Origin: an uncultured Pseudomonadota bacterium
Lineage (GTDB): Bacteria; Myxococcota_A; UBA796; GCA-2862545
Length of the DNA: 64,000 bases
Direction of reading: 5' to 3'
NCBI GenBank assembly: GCA_913061235.1
Contig: CAJXTB010000008.1
Coordinates: 124,001-188,000, forward strand
Made by a program: the position numbers and the translations under genes. Positions 25,910-34,114 of this stretch are shown here, piece by piece. The notes beneath the pieces are model-generated. The model was not told where the DNA came from. It worked only from the letters and a program-made list of their open reading frames with translations, and did no database searches. Every line of letters begins with the position of its first letter. Position 1 is the first letter of the stretch.

Positions 25910-26196
25910 GCCGCCTGGCCCTCGCCGTCTGGCTCGTTGTGGTCGTAGACCAAGTGGACGGCTCCACAGCACTCGTCGAGTGGGGCCCCAACGTCTTCGG
26001 CACGGTCTGTACCGACATTCTTCCAGCGCACACGCGCGAAGGCGACCGCATCCAAGTGCGTGTCAGAGCCCGTGACCTGCGTCCCACAGACGCCGTGCAC
26101 GACGAAGTGTGGATGAGCGCCCCCGTGCGCCAGTCCCGCCCCTACCCGTTTTCAACCCGGACCCGAAGAGGGTCCATTCGCAGGAGTCAATCATGA
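25906..26196 (+). CDS. Small DUF3006-like protein between comM and recA
   Basis: A 96-aa protein whose first 60 residues ([17 protein letters not shown] ... [19 protein letters not shown]) resemble the small DUF3006 beta-barrel family, which has no known function. The C-terminal 25 residues are Arg/Ser rich and run into the recA ribosome-binding region. It starts within the comM stop (ATGA) and its stop overlaps the recA start (ATGA), so translation of all three is linked. Whether the protein matters or its reading mainly serves to couple recA translation cannot be decided. Confidence 0.7.
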   Translation: MSRLALAVWLVVVVDQVDGSTALVEWGPNVFGTVCTDILPAHTREGDRIQVRVRARDLRPTDAVHDEVWMSAPVRQSRPYPFSTRTRRGSIRRSQS

Positions 26197-27218
26197 CCAC
26201 AAGCCCCGATGTCCAGCGCGCCAAGGCGCTCAATGCCGCTCTCAAGTCCCTTCACGCGACCTACGGCGACGGCTCAGTCATGCGCCTAGGCGAACGCCCA
26301 AGCGCCACCGTCGACACCATTCCAACAGGCTGTCGGCCACTGGACGTGGCCCTCGGAATTGGCGGCCTGCCGCGTGGGCGGGTTGTCGAGGTCTACGGTC
26401 CCGAGGCTTCGGGCAAGACCACGCTCACTCTTCACCTCATCGCCGAGTGCCAAGCGCGCGGAGGCACAGCCGCGTTTATCGACGCCGAACATGCCTTGGA
26501 TGTCGAGTATGCCAAGCAGCTCGGCGTCGACGTCGACAGCCTGCTCGTCAGCCAGCCCGACTGCGGCGAGCAAGCCTTGGAAATTACCGAGACACTAGTG
26601 CGAAGCGGCGCCATCGACCTGCTCATCATTGACTCGGTAGCGGCCCTTGTTCCGCGCGCCGAGATCGAGGGTGACATGGGCGACCACCACGTCGGCCTAC
26701 AGGCACGACTGATGTCCCAGGCACTGCGCAAGATCACCGCTACCGTCCACCGAAGCGGCACGATGGTCGTCTTCATCAATCAAATCCGTCACAAGATCGG
26801 CGTGACCTTTGGCAACGGTGAAGTCACGACCGGCGGCAATGCGCTGAAGTTCTACTCCTCCGTGCGCCTGGAGATTCGCCGTATTGGCTCAGTACTCGAT
26901 GGCAAGGACGTCATCGGCGCCAAGACCAAGATCAAGGTGGTCAAGAACAAGCTGGCACCGCCGTTCAAGATCGTGGAGACCGAGATTCTCTTCGGAAAGG
27001 GATTCTGCCGCGTGGCGGACCTGCTCAAGCGGGCCGAGGCCGAAGGCATCGTCACCAAGAGCGGTGCGTGGTTCCAGTTCGGTGACGACAGTCTTGGTCA
27101 GGGACGCGAGAAGACACGCGCGCGTATGAACGACGACCCTAAGCTGTGCCTAGCCATCGCAGCAGCCGTTGACGGCACACTCATGTCGGAAGCCAGTGAG
27201 GCAGCGAGCGCCAAGTAG
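26193..27218 (+). CDS. recA: RecA recombinase
   Basis: ATP-dependent strand-exchange protein and SOS co-protease. The 341-aa product begins [20 protein letters not shown]. It shows [10 protein letters not shown], Walker [46 protein letters not shown], and loop-2 [36 protein letters not shown]. The C-terminal acidic tail is short. The start at 26193 sits in the ATGA overlap with the preceding small gene and has GGAG upstream (CAGGAGTCAATC). An upstream in-frame start would add 28 unlike residues. No LexA-type box was identified. Confidence 0.97.
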   Translation: MTTSPDVQRAKALNAALKSLHATYGDGSVMRLGERPSATVDTIPTGCRPLDVALGIGGLPRGRVVEVYGPEASGKTTLTLHLIAECQARGGTAAFIDAEHALDVEYAKQLGVDVDSLLVSQPDCGEQALEITETLVRSGAIDLLIIDSVAALVPRAEIEGDMGDHHVGLQARLMSQALRKITATVHRSGTMVVFINQIRHKIGVTFGNGEVTTGGNALKFYSSVRLEIRRIGSVLDGKDVIGAKTKIKVVKNKLAPPFKIVETEILFGKGFCRVADLLKRAEAEGIVTKSGAWFQFGDDSLGQGREKTRARMNDDPKLCLAIAAAVDGTLMSEASEAASAK

Positions 27219-27254
27219 AGACACCTTGGGGGTGGGCGTTCACGGTACGAACCT

Positions 27255-27270
27255 GTGAGCGCTCACTTTT
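27255..27270 (+). terminator. Possible recA terminator
   Basis: The palindrome GTGAGCGCTCAC followed by TTTT lies 37 bp after the recA stop, between two convergent genes. The stem can only be four pairs around a tetraloop, so it is weak. Confidence 0.35.
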
Positions 27271-27280
27271 CCCTCAATGC

Positions 27281-27961
27281 CTACCGACGGCGACGGCCGC
27301 GGCGAGTGGGCGCCTCGGTGTCGGCTTCCGTATCGACCTCAACCTCGGGCTCTGGAATGGGCTCAGGCAACACACCATCCGGCGGATTGCCGACGACTTC
27401 CACCCACAAGTTGCCGTTAGCACCAATGGTCGCCAAGTCTGCCCAGTCGTAGGGCGCCTCTGACGCATTGCTCCAGAAGTTCAAGCCTTCCTCAGCGTTC
27501 GAGCGGCAGGTCTTGATGCAGCCGACATTCGGTTGAGTTCCACCAAAATCGACGGCCGCCCACAGGTACTCACCCGCATTCAGAGTAATCGGCGTGTCGA
27601 GCGCCGCCTCAATCAACCGCTCTTCACCGAGCGTCTCTTCGATGGGGAAGCTCAGCGTTGCCGCATTCGTTGGCTGAACATCTGGCGTGTCTGATGTACT
27701 CTTCCACACCACCAGTTGGCGCGGCATTGACGCGTCACACATCACCCCACCCACTGAGCCATGATGTAGACGGGCACGGACAGAGGTCACCTCAAACGGC
27801 ACATCTGCCGTCGCCAAACGTGTGGCGGCAATGTGCCCTTCTTCACCTGGGCCTGGGCCTAAGGCGCCGGTATTCCCGCACAACGTGTCGTAGTTGGTGA
27901 GCACCTCACCGGCGCTGGCAGATGACGACACCAACAATCCGAACAGCAACCAACGCGACAT
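27281..27961 (-). CDS. Secreted protein of unknown function with basic C-terminus
   Basis: A 226-aa exported protein. The start MSRWLLFGLLVSSSASAGEV gives a clean signal peptide with cleavage after SASA; a longer frame would add 24 residues before it. The mature part has four cysteines and reads like a beta-sandwich (FEVTSVRARLHHGSVGG, QLVVWKSTS, GEYLWAAVDFGG), with a Pro/Glu stretch (PEPIPEPEVEVDTEAD) and a final RRGRRRR. The Arg tail resembles the end of a MYXO-CTERM sorting signal, but no Cys-plus-hydrophobic helix precedes it. It is convergent with recA. No family recognised. Confidence 0.75.
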   Translation of the reverse strand: MSRWLLFGLLVSSSASAGEVLTNYDTLCGNTGALGPGPGEEGHIAATRLATADVPFEVTSVRARLHHGSVGGVMCDASMPRQLVVWKSTSDTPDVQPTNAATLSFPIEETLGEERLIEAALDTPITLNAGEYLWAAVDFGGTQPNVGCIKTCRSNAEEGLNFWSNASEAPYDWADLATIGANGNLWVEVVGNPPDGVLPEPIPEPEVEVDTEADTEAPTRRGRRRR

Positions 27962-28062
27962 GAAAACTCCTGTGCCCCAATCTATCGCGTTCGGAGACGC
28001 GCTGGGGCGGGACGTAACAACACGCCAAGACACTGTGTGTTCCAGGCGCCTCTTCCATCACA

Positions 28063-29610
28063 ATGACACCGCGATACACACCCACCGTGAACGACGCCTA
28101 CGACGAAGTCCCCTACATGAGTCGCGCTTTTGCGGCTACCCACCCAGCCTCACTTGCGGTCATGGGGACGCTCTTTGGTTTGACGCCTACACCGCCAGAG
28201 AGGGCGAGAGTGTTGGAGCTGGGGTGCGCTGCCGGCGGCAACCTCATCCCCATGGCACACGGAAACCCTGACGCTCAGTTCGTTGGAATCGACCGCAATG
28301 CAAAAGGAATCGAAGTCGGACAGGCACGCATTCGCGACCTTGGACTGACCAACATCTCGCTGCATACCGCCGACCTACTGGACCTGCCGGACCTTGGGCA
28401 GTTCGACTACATTGTGGCGCACGGCGTGTATTCGTGGGTTCCCGCTCAGGTTCAACGGGCCTTGCTGGACGCCTGTAAGAAGCGCCTCACACCTCATGGC
28501 ATTGCCTACATCAGCTACAACACCATGCCTGGCTGGGCCAACCGCAGCGCCCTTCGCGAGATGGCCCTGTTCCATGCGGGTGAGCATCCAGCACTCAGCG
28601 ACAGACTCGGCCAGACCCGTGCCTTGGTTCAGCTCGTTCAGCAAGCCACCCCGGAAGACCATCCACTGCGTGCCGTTCTAGACCACGAACACCGCCACTT
28701 CTCAGCCATGCCCGACTGGTACGTCATTCACGAGCACCTTGGCGAAAACAACGAGGCGCTGTGGTTTCACGAATTCGTCCGACGTGCAGGCGTTGCCGGG
28801 CTTCAGTTTCTCGGAGAGGCCGAGCTTCGCGACATGGTCGCCGTGGACCTTCCACCCGACATTCGCACCCAAGTCGAAGCCCTTGGCAGCGACCAGCTCC
28901 GCCTAGAGCAGTACCTCGACTTCGTACGCCACCGGACCTTCCGACGGACCCTACTCGTTCACGATGACGTCGCCATTGACCGCGACATCGCACTCGACCG
29001 AATTGACCGATTGTACGTCGGTGGCGCACTCGCCACACAGCCGTCCGACCCTACTGTGCCCAACGTCGCCCCCAATGCAACGGATGATGTCGAGCAGGAC
29101 ACCGTCGCGGAGGCCACATGGGACGTCCTGCAACACAGCCTGCCCAGTGGTCTAGCGTTCACTGATCTGCTTCAGCAGGTTGTAGACCGAACGTCTGGCA
29201 CAGCGACCGAACTGCACGACGACGTAGCCAATCACGTGTTCTCAGCGCTGCTCCAAGGCAGTGTGCACCTGTCGGCCTCCGCCATGGTCGCAGCCCCGCC
29301 GAGCCCACGCCCGGTCGCGTACACCATCGCCCGAGACGAAGTCGCGCGCGGCGAGACTTGGGTGACCAACCGTCGTCATCAAGGCGTTCAGCTCGACCCG
29401 TACATGGTGACCGTGCTCCCACTGCTGGACGGCACCCGGTCCACCGCTGACATCATCGCCTTCCTGGCACAGGCCGCCACCACCGGCGTCTTCGAGTTGC
29501 TCGACCTCGACCACAACACAGTGACCGACAGCGACCAGGCTGTTCGCGTTCTGACCGAAGGCTGGCCGCGTGCCCTCGATGTGTTGGCGTACTACGCGCT
29601 GCTGGACTGA
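28063..29610 (+). CDS. PKMT-like SAM methyltransferase with regulatory domain
   Basis: A 515-aa protein with a class I SAM domain (about 1-200) whose opening NDAYDEVPYMSRAFAATHPASLAVMGTLFGL and motif I ELGCAAGGN (52-60) match the group that includes the rickettsial outer-membrane-protein lysine methyltransferases. A methyltransferase regulatory domain (about 220-310) and a C-terminal winged-helix-like part follow (about 420-515, with LPLLDGTRSTADIIAFL). Likely substrate: lysines of a surface protein (by family), but none is identified. It is first in a tight run with a lipoprotein (2-bp gap) and two GTPases. Confidence 0.85.
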   Translation: MTPRYTPTVNDAYDEVPYMSRAFAATHPASLAVMGTLFGLTPTPPERARVLELGCAAGGNLIPMAHGNPDAQFVGIDRNAKGIEVGQARIRDLGLTNISLHTADLLDLPDLGQFDYIVAHGVYSWVPAQVQRALLDACKKRLTPHGIAYISYNTMPGWANRSALREMALFHAGEHPALSDRLGQTRALVQLVQQATPEDHPLRAVLDHEHRHFSAMPDWYVIHEHLGENNEALWFHEFVRRAGVAGLQFLGEAELRDMVAVDLPPDIRTQVEALGSDQLRLEQYLDFVRHRTFRRTLLVHDDVAIDRDIALDRIDRLYVGGALATQPSDPTVPNVAPNATDDVEQDTVAEATWDVLQHSLPSGLAFTDLLQQVVDRTSGTATELHDDVANHVFSALLQGSVHLSASAMVAAPPSPRPVAYTIARDEVARGETWVTNRRHQGVQLDPYMVTVLPLLDGTRSTADIIAFLAQAATTGVFELLDLDHNTVTDSDQAVRVLTEGWPRALDVLAYYALLD

Positions 29611-29612
29611 AC

Positions 29613-30401
29613 ATGCCCCATCCTCGCTCTGGAGCCGCATCTGTGCGACGCATCCTGCCCCTGGTCCTCGCCCTGTGGGCGTGCACTCCCACGTTCGACC
29701 TGACGCCTGACCGCGCCGACAAAACAGAGGGAACAGCCACATTTACGCTACTCGAACAGGCGCTAATCGCCCTGAACGGCCATGAGATGTCGACCACAAT
29801 GACCGGGTCACTCGACCTGTCCATTGCCCCCGGCGCGTTCGCAGACGACACCATTGCCCTCACAGCGACTCACCGCGGACTTCAGATGAAGCGACAGGCG
29901 ATGGGCGACACTCTCACTCTATCCACCTCGGGCGACATTCCACAGACCCTTCAGGCCGCCTTTGCACACGAAAATGCTCCCCGAATAGCGACCGTGTCCA
30001 CGGACCGCAGCCTTCAGATCGAGCGTGAAAGCCCGCTCGGCAGCGACATCGATGTGCTGATGGACCCGGTGATCTGGGCGCCGGCAGGTCGCATCCCTGT
30101 GGGTCACACATGGGGACGGCCCGTGGGTGAGCCCACCGAAGATGGCGTTCAGTGGTACCGCAGCTACACCTTGACGTCCGTCAAAGACGGTGTTGCCATG
30201 ATTCGGTATGCCCACCGTCAAGACGACCCCATCACAGGGGATGAAGGTCCCGAGAACCGCCGGATTCGCGGCGCTCAACAGGTCGACCTACACACCGGCC
30301 TTCCCTACAACCTGCGCGTGCGAAGCTTCGCTCGCGGCGCGGTCGGGGAAGATACGTGGGCCACCTTCAGCTGGCCTGGCCTCGAAACCATCGAACCGTG
30401 A
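29613..30401 (+). CDS. Lipoprotein of unknown function
   Basis: The 262-aa protein begins MPHPRSGAASVRRILPLVLALWACTP, a lipoprotein signal with the acylated Cys in LWAC; a GTG ten codons in is an alternative start. The rest is beta-rich (TATFTLLEQAL, SLDLSIAPGAFADDTIALTATHRG, DVLMDPVIWAPAGRIPVGHTWGR) and ends TWATFSWPGLETIEP. The mature part resembles uncharacterised myxobacterial-type lipoproteins that measure like a barrel or lipocalin fold, but no named family is recognised. It sits between the PKMT-like gene and the GTPase pair, so it may be the anchored or modified partner. Confidence 0.75.
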   Translation: MPHPRSGAASVRRILPLVLALWACTPTFDLTPDRADKTEGTATFTLLEQALIALNGHEMSTTMTGSLDLSIAPGAFADDTIALTATHRGLQMKRQAMGDTLTLSTSGDIPQTLQAAFAHENAPRIATVSTDRSLQIERESPLGSDIDVLMDPVIWAPAGRIPVGHTWGRPVGEPTEDGVQWYRSYTLTSVKDGVAMIRYAHRQDDPITGDEGPENRRIRGAQQVDLHTGLPYNLRVRSFARGAVGEDTWATFSWPGLETIEP

Positions 30402-30408
30402 GCGACGC

Positions 30409-31488
30409 ATGAGCACCAACATTCCCGCCGTGAGCGCTCGCTGGGAAGCGGCCGCCGAAGAGACAGACTCTGCGCTGAGCAAGACTCTCGTCGTCGCCTT
30501 CTTGGGCTCTGCCAGCTCCGGCAAAGATGCCGCGATTCGAGCCCTCTTCGGTGTGGATTTCGGTGAGATCGACCCCATTCCAGGCTCGACAGACCGCCTG
30601 CGTGTCGCCGCTATCGACCACCAGCAGAAGTTCCTTGTGGTCAACGCCCCAGGGTTTGGTGACCTACGAGACGAAGTAGACGCCGAAGCCAGCAAGGCAC
30701 TCGACTCACTCGACGTCGCCATCTACGTGCTCAATGCAGACGGTGGCGCGACCATCGACGAGCGCGGAGACCTCGACCGAGTCCGTGCCCTCGGGCGTCC
30801 CGTGTTGGTCTGCATCAACAAGATCGACCTCATCCGTGAGAGCGACCGCAAGGCGTTCATTGCCGCCACTCTGCTTCAGCTGGGTGTCGCCCCCAAAGAC
30901 GCCATCGTCACCGCGTTTGACCCCATGCCGGCCCTGTCCCCCGAGCCCATTGGGGTTGACGAGGTCATCTCTTGGATTGCCCGCACTCTTGCGAAGGACG
31001 GCAAAGAACTGCTGTTCGCCAAGTACATGCGGAACAAGGCCAGCGCATGCGAGCCGCTCATCTATCAAGCCGCCAAGCGGGCAGCTGTCGCCGGCGCCAT
31101 TCCCGTTCCTGGAGCAGACGCAACCGCGGTCACGCTCATCCAGGTCAAGCTCATCGCAGACATTGCCGCGGTGTTCGGCCGTGATCTGGACCGAGACGTC
31201 ATGCTCTTCCTCGTTGGAGAAGCGCTCGCCGGTGGAAGCAAAGGCTTCGTTCGCTGGGCCGTCAACGCACTCAAGGCAGCCGGCTGGGTTCCCGGCGGTC
31301 AGATTGTCCACGTTGCGACCAGCACCCTTGGCGCCACCATCTCAAGTGCAGCCACCTGGGGCGTCGGCAAGGCCGCTGTCGCCTATATGCAGCGCGGTGA
31401 CATGACTCCTGAGCAGTTCCGTACCGTGTTCGAGGCCGCCGCGCAGGCGTACCGCGTGCACCAAGACGGCGGCGTCGCCACCCCATGA
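30409..31488 (+). CDS. GTPase with GKD P-loop and DUF697-like C-terminal region
   Basis: A 359-aa Era/Der-type GTPase domain fused to a helical membrane-associating region. G1 reads GSASSGKD (33-40), so the Mg2+-ligand Ser/Thr after the Lys is Asp40. G3 is NAPG (79-82), without the usual Asp, and G4 NKID (137-140) is normal. From about residue 205 the sequence IYQAAKRAAVAGAIPVPGADATAV and the following hydrophobic helices look like DUF697. The start MSTNIPAVSARW lies 7 bp after the lipoprotein stop; a far upstream start overlaps that gene and is rejected. Its stop overlaps the second GTPase gene by ATGA. Confidence 0.85.
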   Translation: MSTNIPAVSARWEAAAEETDSALSKTLVVAFLGSASSGKDAAIRALFGVDFGEIDPIPGSTDRLRVAAIDHQQKFLVVNAPGFGDLRDEVDAEASKALDSLDVAIYVLNADGGATIDERGDLDRVRALGRPVLVCINKIDLIRESDRKAFIAATLLQLGVAPKDAIVTAFDPMPALSPEPIGVDEVISWIARTLAKDGKELLFAKYMRNKASACEPLIYQAAKRAAVAGAIPVPGADATAVTLIQVKLIADIAAVFGRDLDRDVMLFLVGEALAGGSKGFVRWAVNALKAAGWVPGGQIVHVATSTLGATISSAATWGVGKAAVAYMQRGDMTPEQFRTVFEAAAQAYRVHQDGGVATP

Positions 31489-32609
31489 GCGACAGTCTGT
31501 ATGAGTTGCTCAGGCGCTGTCATCGCGTAGAGCTCGAAGCACTGGCAACGCATCTCAAGATTCGGGAGCAAGACCTTGGGCTGTCCAAGCTTGCCCGTCG
31601 CATTGATCAGCGTCTTCGTCAGATGGGTGGACACGGCATCGTCAACATCTTGACGCGTGGCGGCGAGGGCCCGCCCTGGTCGGACATTGTCATGCGTCTG
31701 TGCCGTAAAGCCGGAGTTGCAAGCAACGATGACATCGGAGTCATGGAACACGGACTGATGGAGCACTGGGTCACAACCACCTGGTCTTCCCTCACCACTG
31801 AACAGCAGAACAGCGCATGGGACGAGCTTGGGCTGCCCCGTCCCATGTCAGACGCCGGCGAGCCGGACCTGGACCTCAGCCAAGCTCCGACCGGCACACT
31901 CATGGCGCACATGGGCGACATAAACCCCGTCTTTGCCCTACCGTTCTTACCGTTCCTGGGCCCCATTGGGACCCTGCTGTACGTGGGGCGTCCACGCGAC
32001 GACCAACTTCTGCCCGCAGTCCTTGAGGTCGCACGACTTCGCCAGCTCGCACGACACCGCATCACGATTGGTGTTGTCGGAAGCCCCTCGTGCGGCAAAG
32101 ACGCCGGTATTCGCGCGCTGTTCGGCATCGACAGCGGAAACATCGACCCTGTGGCTGGGTCCACGTCCACTGTGGCAATCACCAAGCTTCCCAACGCTTC
32201 CGCACTCTACGTGGTCAACACCCCTGGCCTCGGAGACGTCATCGAAGCGGTGACCGAAGAAGCCCGTCAGGTTCTTGATCTGGTCGACGTCTACATCTAC
32301 GTGGTCAACGCCCAAGGCGGTGTACAGACCCGAGAGAAAGCAGACTACGACGACGTTGTCTCTCGCGGACGCCCGGTGCTCGCCGTCATCAACAAGATCG
32401 ACACGCTCCGAGAACGCGACCGCGAACGCTACCTGGCAGACGCTCGCATCAAGCTCAACGCTCCCGAAGACGCTTTCTTAGCCGCAGCCTTCGACCCGCT
32501 TCCTGCATTGAGCGACTCCCCCATCGGCATTGCCCCCATCCGCGAGTGGCTACACGGCCAGCTACGGTTGATGGGTAAGGATGAGAGCGAACTCAAAGCG
32601 CTCTCATGA
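31485..32609 (+). CDS. Second GKD-type GTPase with a long helical N-terminal domain
   Basis: A 374-aa paralogue arranged the other way round. Residues 1-190 form a helical domain (DSLYELLRRCHRVELEALATHL; a hydrophobic patch PVFALPFLPFLGPIGTLLYV at about 148-167) reminiscent of YaaW-like proteins. The GTPase domain follows with G1 GSPSCGKD (199-206), G3 NTPG (245-248) and G4 NKID (303-306). Asp206 replaces the P-loop Ser/Thr exactly as in the upstream gene. The segment after G1 (AGIRALFGIDSGNIDPVAGST) is nearly shared by both. Coupled translation suggests the two form a heterodimer or act on one membrane. Confidence 0.82.
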   Translation: MSDSLYELLRRCHRVELEALATHLKIREQDLGLSKLARRIDQRLRQMGGHGIVNILTRGGEGPPWSDIVMRLCRKAGVASNDDIGVMEHGLMEHWVTTTWSSLTTEQQNSAWDELGLPRPMSDAGEPDLDLSQAPTGTLMAHMGDINPVFALPFLPFLGPIGTLLYVGRPRDDQLLPAVLEVARLRQLARHRITIGVVGSPSCGKDAGIRALFGIDSGNIDPVAGSTSTVAITKLPNASALYVVNTPGLGDVIEAVTEEARQVLDLVDVYIYVVNAQGGVQTREKADYDDVVSRGRPVLAVINKIDTLRERDRERYLADARIKLNAPEDAFLAAAFDPLPALSDSPIGIAPIREWLHGQLRLMGKDESELKALS

Positions 32610-32612
32610 TGG

Positions 32613-33518
32613 CTACTGGGGTGTCTCGGCGTTCGACCGAGTGCCAATGGTCCACTCGCGCGTAAACGGTGCTCCACGAACATTGCCGGTCACTTCGATT
32701 CGGTAGGTGCTCTCGGGCTCCAGCGGCTCGAGAGGCACAGCGAAGACCTCGTCATCTAGGGACTCTGCCGGATCCGTGCTCGGGTCGATGAAGCGTGTGG
32801 CGACCTCGGCGCCTTCCTCGTCAAACACGCGAAACCCTTGCACGTCACCGCCAGCATCTCGGCGAAACTGAACACTCAATGGGTACCCGTGGTCATCCGC
32901 CAAGTCCGGAACGGGGTCGGGTCGCTCCAAGCCATCCCAGCGTCCTGGAACGAACGTGTCTCCATCCGCAGGCCAAACGGTGATGTCCGGGGAGGTGGCA
33001 GCGCCGGACTCGGCGAACAGCGCCACATCAAAGCGAACGCCATCCGAACAGGTCTGCGCGTACCCCATGCCATCGACCTCTGGGGTCAGGATTGGAACGC
33101 GATGGTAGACCGTGCGCAGCCAGCCAAACACGGCCTGTTCGGGCACTCCAGACCGACTGATGTCCTCGTACAGCCGTTCTCCGGACCAGCCAGCCGCGAT
33201 TGCACGGTCAAAGTGGGTCTCTCCGGTGAAGCCACTGTTCGAAGCAGACTGACCATGGGACGAGACCCCGGCAACGTCCGGCGAGTTCGCGAGCAAGTAG
33301 GCGATGTGCCCCGCCGCAGCCGCATCGAGTTCGGGCACGCGCACCACGGGCGATAGTCCCGCATCCACTCGCGCCGCGTTGACCGCGACCAAAGCCTCCG
33401 CAGAGACATCTCCCGAGGGGCACTCACAGGCACCTGCTGTGACGTCTCCGTCGGCAGCCCAGCACCCAATAGACTCGCAGCCCGTCAACACCAACATCAT
33501 CAGTACAGAGTTTCGCAT
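32613..33518 (-). CDS. CAP/SCP-domain lipoprotein
   Basis: The 301-aa product starts MRNSVLMMLVLTGCES, a lipoprotein signal with lipobox LTGC. The next part has a Cys pair (CECPSGDV), then a CAP (SCP/PR1) domain at about 40-180: LVAVNAARVDAGLSPVVRVPELDAAAAGHIAYL, SSHGQ, and YHRVPILTPEVDGMGYAQ. The C-terminal 100 residues form an Ig/FN3-like beta domain (GYPLSVQFRRDAGGDVQGFRVFDEEG; STYRIEVTGNVRG). CAP domains in bacteria are extracellular and of mostly unknown activity. Longer upstream frames overlap an obvious promoter region. It converges on the GTPase pair with 3 bp between stops. Confidence 0.85.
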   Translation of the reverse strand: MRNSVLMMLVLTGCESIGCWAADGDVTAGACECPSGDVSAEALVAVNAARVDAGLSPVVRVPELDAAAAGHIAYLLANSPDVAGVSSHGQSASNSGFTGETHFDRAIAAGWSGERLYEDISRSGVPEQAVFGWLRTVYHRVPILTPEVDGMGYAQTCSDGVRFDVALFAESGAATSPDITVWPADGDTFVPGRWDGLERPDPVPDLADDHGYPLSVQFRRDAGGDVQGFRVFDEEGAEVATRFIDPSTDPAESLDDEVFAVPLEPLEPESTYRIEVTGNVRGAPFTREWTIGTRSNAETPQ

Positions 33519-33615
33519 AGCGTCAGAAGACACGGCAAACGCGCCCCCCGCAAGTGATGTCGGCACCTGCAGACCGTTCAGGACAACCCCAGTCTCGTAA
33601 ACCGCCTCCCAGGAC

Positions 33616-33644
33616 TTGCGCGAGATCCCGCTATCTCCTACAAT
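33616..33644 (+). promoter_or_regulatory. Sigma70-type promoter for the zinc-ribbon gene
   Basis: TTGCGC (33616-33621) and TACAAT (33639-33644) are separated by 17 bp, and a start about 70 bp upstream of the GTG at 33720 is expected. TACAAT matches TATAAT at five of six positions. The -35 matches at four. The following 60 bases are pyrimidine rich. Confidence 0.55.
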
Positions 33645-33719
33645 AGCAGCCCTTCCCCTCGTCCCTCCGCCCCTCCACCTCCAGCTCCAGTTCCCTCCCC
33701 GGGAGCGCCAGGAGCGACA

Positions 33720-34085
33720 GTGATCTGCCCCGATTGCAGTCTGCACCCGCTACACTGCCACGCCAGTATTGCCTCGATCAGTCGCGACCAGACGCGTCGT
33801 CACACGTCTCAGTGGTGGCGCTGCAAAGGCTGCGAGTGCTGTTTCTACGCGGTTCTCACCGAGTGGACAACGGATACCTGGGTCGAGCACATGGGCTACC
33901 AAGTCGACCCGAAGCGGTGGAAACGCACACTGCCCATCGCCCGCGCCTGCCCCACCCCATCGGATGGTAACTGTCGCTGCAGCGCGCATGGTCAGTTTGC
34001 AACCCCCTGGTTCGGCGGCACCGCGCCCCGCGTATGGCACCACAGCCAACGCGAGTGGGGCCTGGGCGACCGAGTTTCCCAGTAA
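33720..34085 (+). CDS. Small Cys/His-rich (zinc-ribbon-like) protein
   Basis: The 121-aa product begins with GTG, 5 bases after a good AGGAG. It has cysteine pairs MICPDC and CKGCECC, then HGQF after CRCSAH, with further Cys and His (CPTPSDGNC), suggesting one or two structural zinc sites. Between them lies WVEHMGYQVDPKRWKRTLPIAR. No family is recognised. It has its own promoter-like elements upstream and lies 29 bp before the OmpA-like gene start. Codon pattern and ribosome site support a real gene, but homologues were not checked. Confidence 0.55.
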   Translation: MICPDCSLHPLHCHASIASISRDQTRRHTSQWWRCKGCECCFYAVLTEWTTDTWVEHMGYQVDPKRWKRTLPIARACPTPSDGNCRCSAHGQFATPWFGGTAPRVWHHSQREWGLGDRVSQ

Positions 34086-34114
34086 CGGGCGCCAAATCGC
34101 GCTACGGTGGCGAC

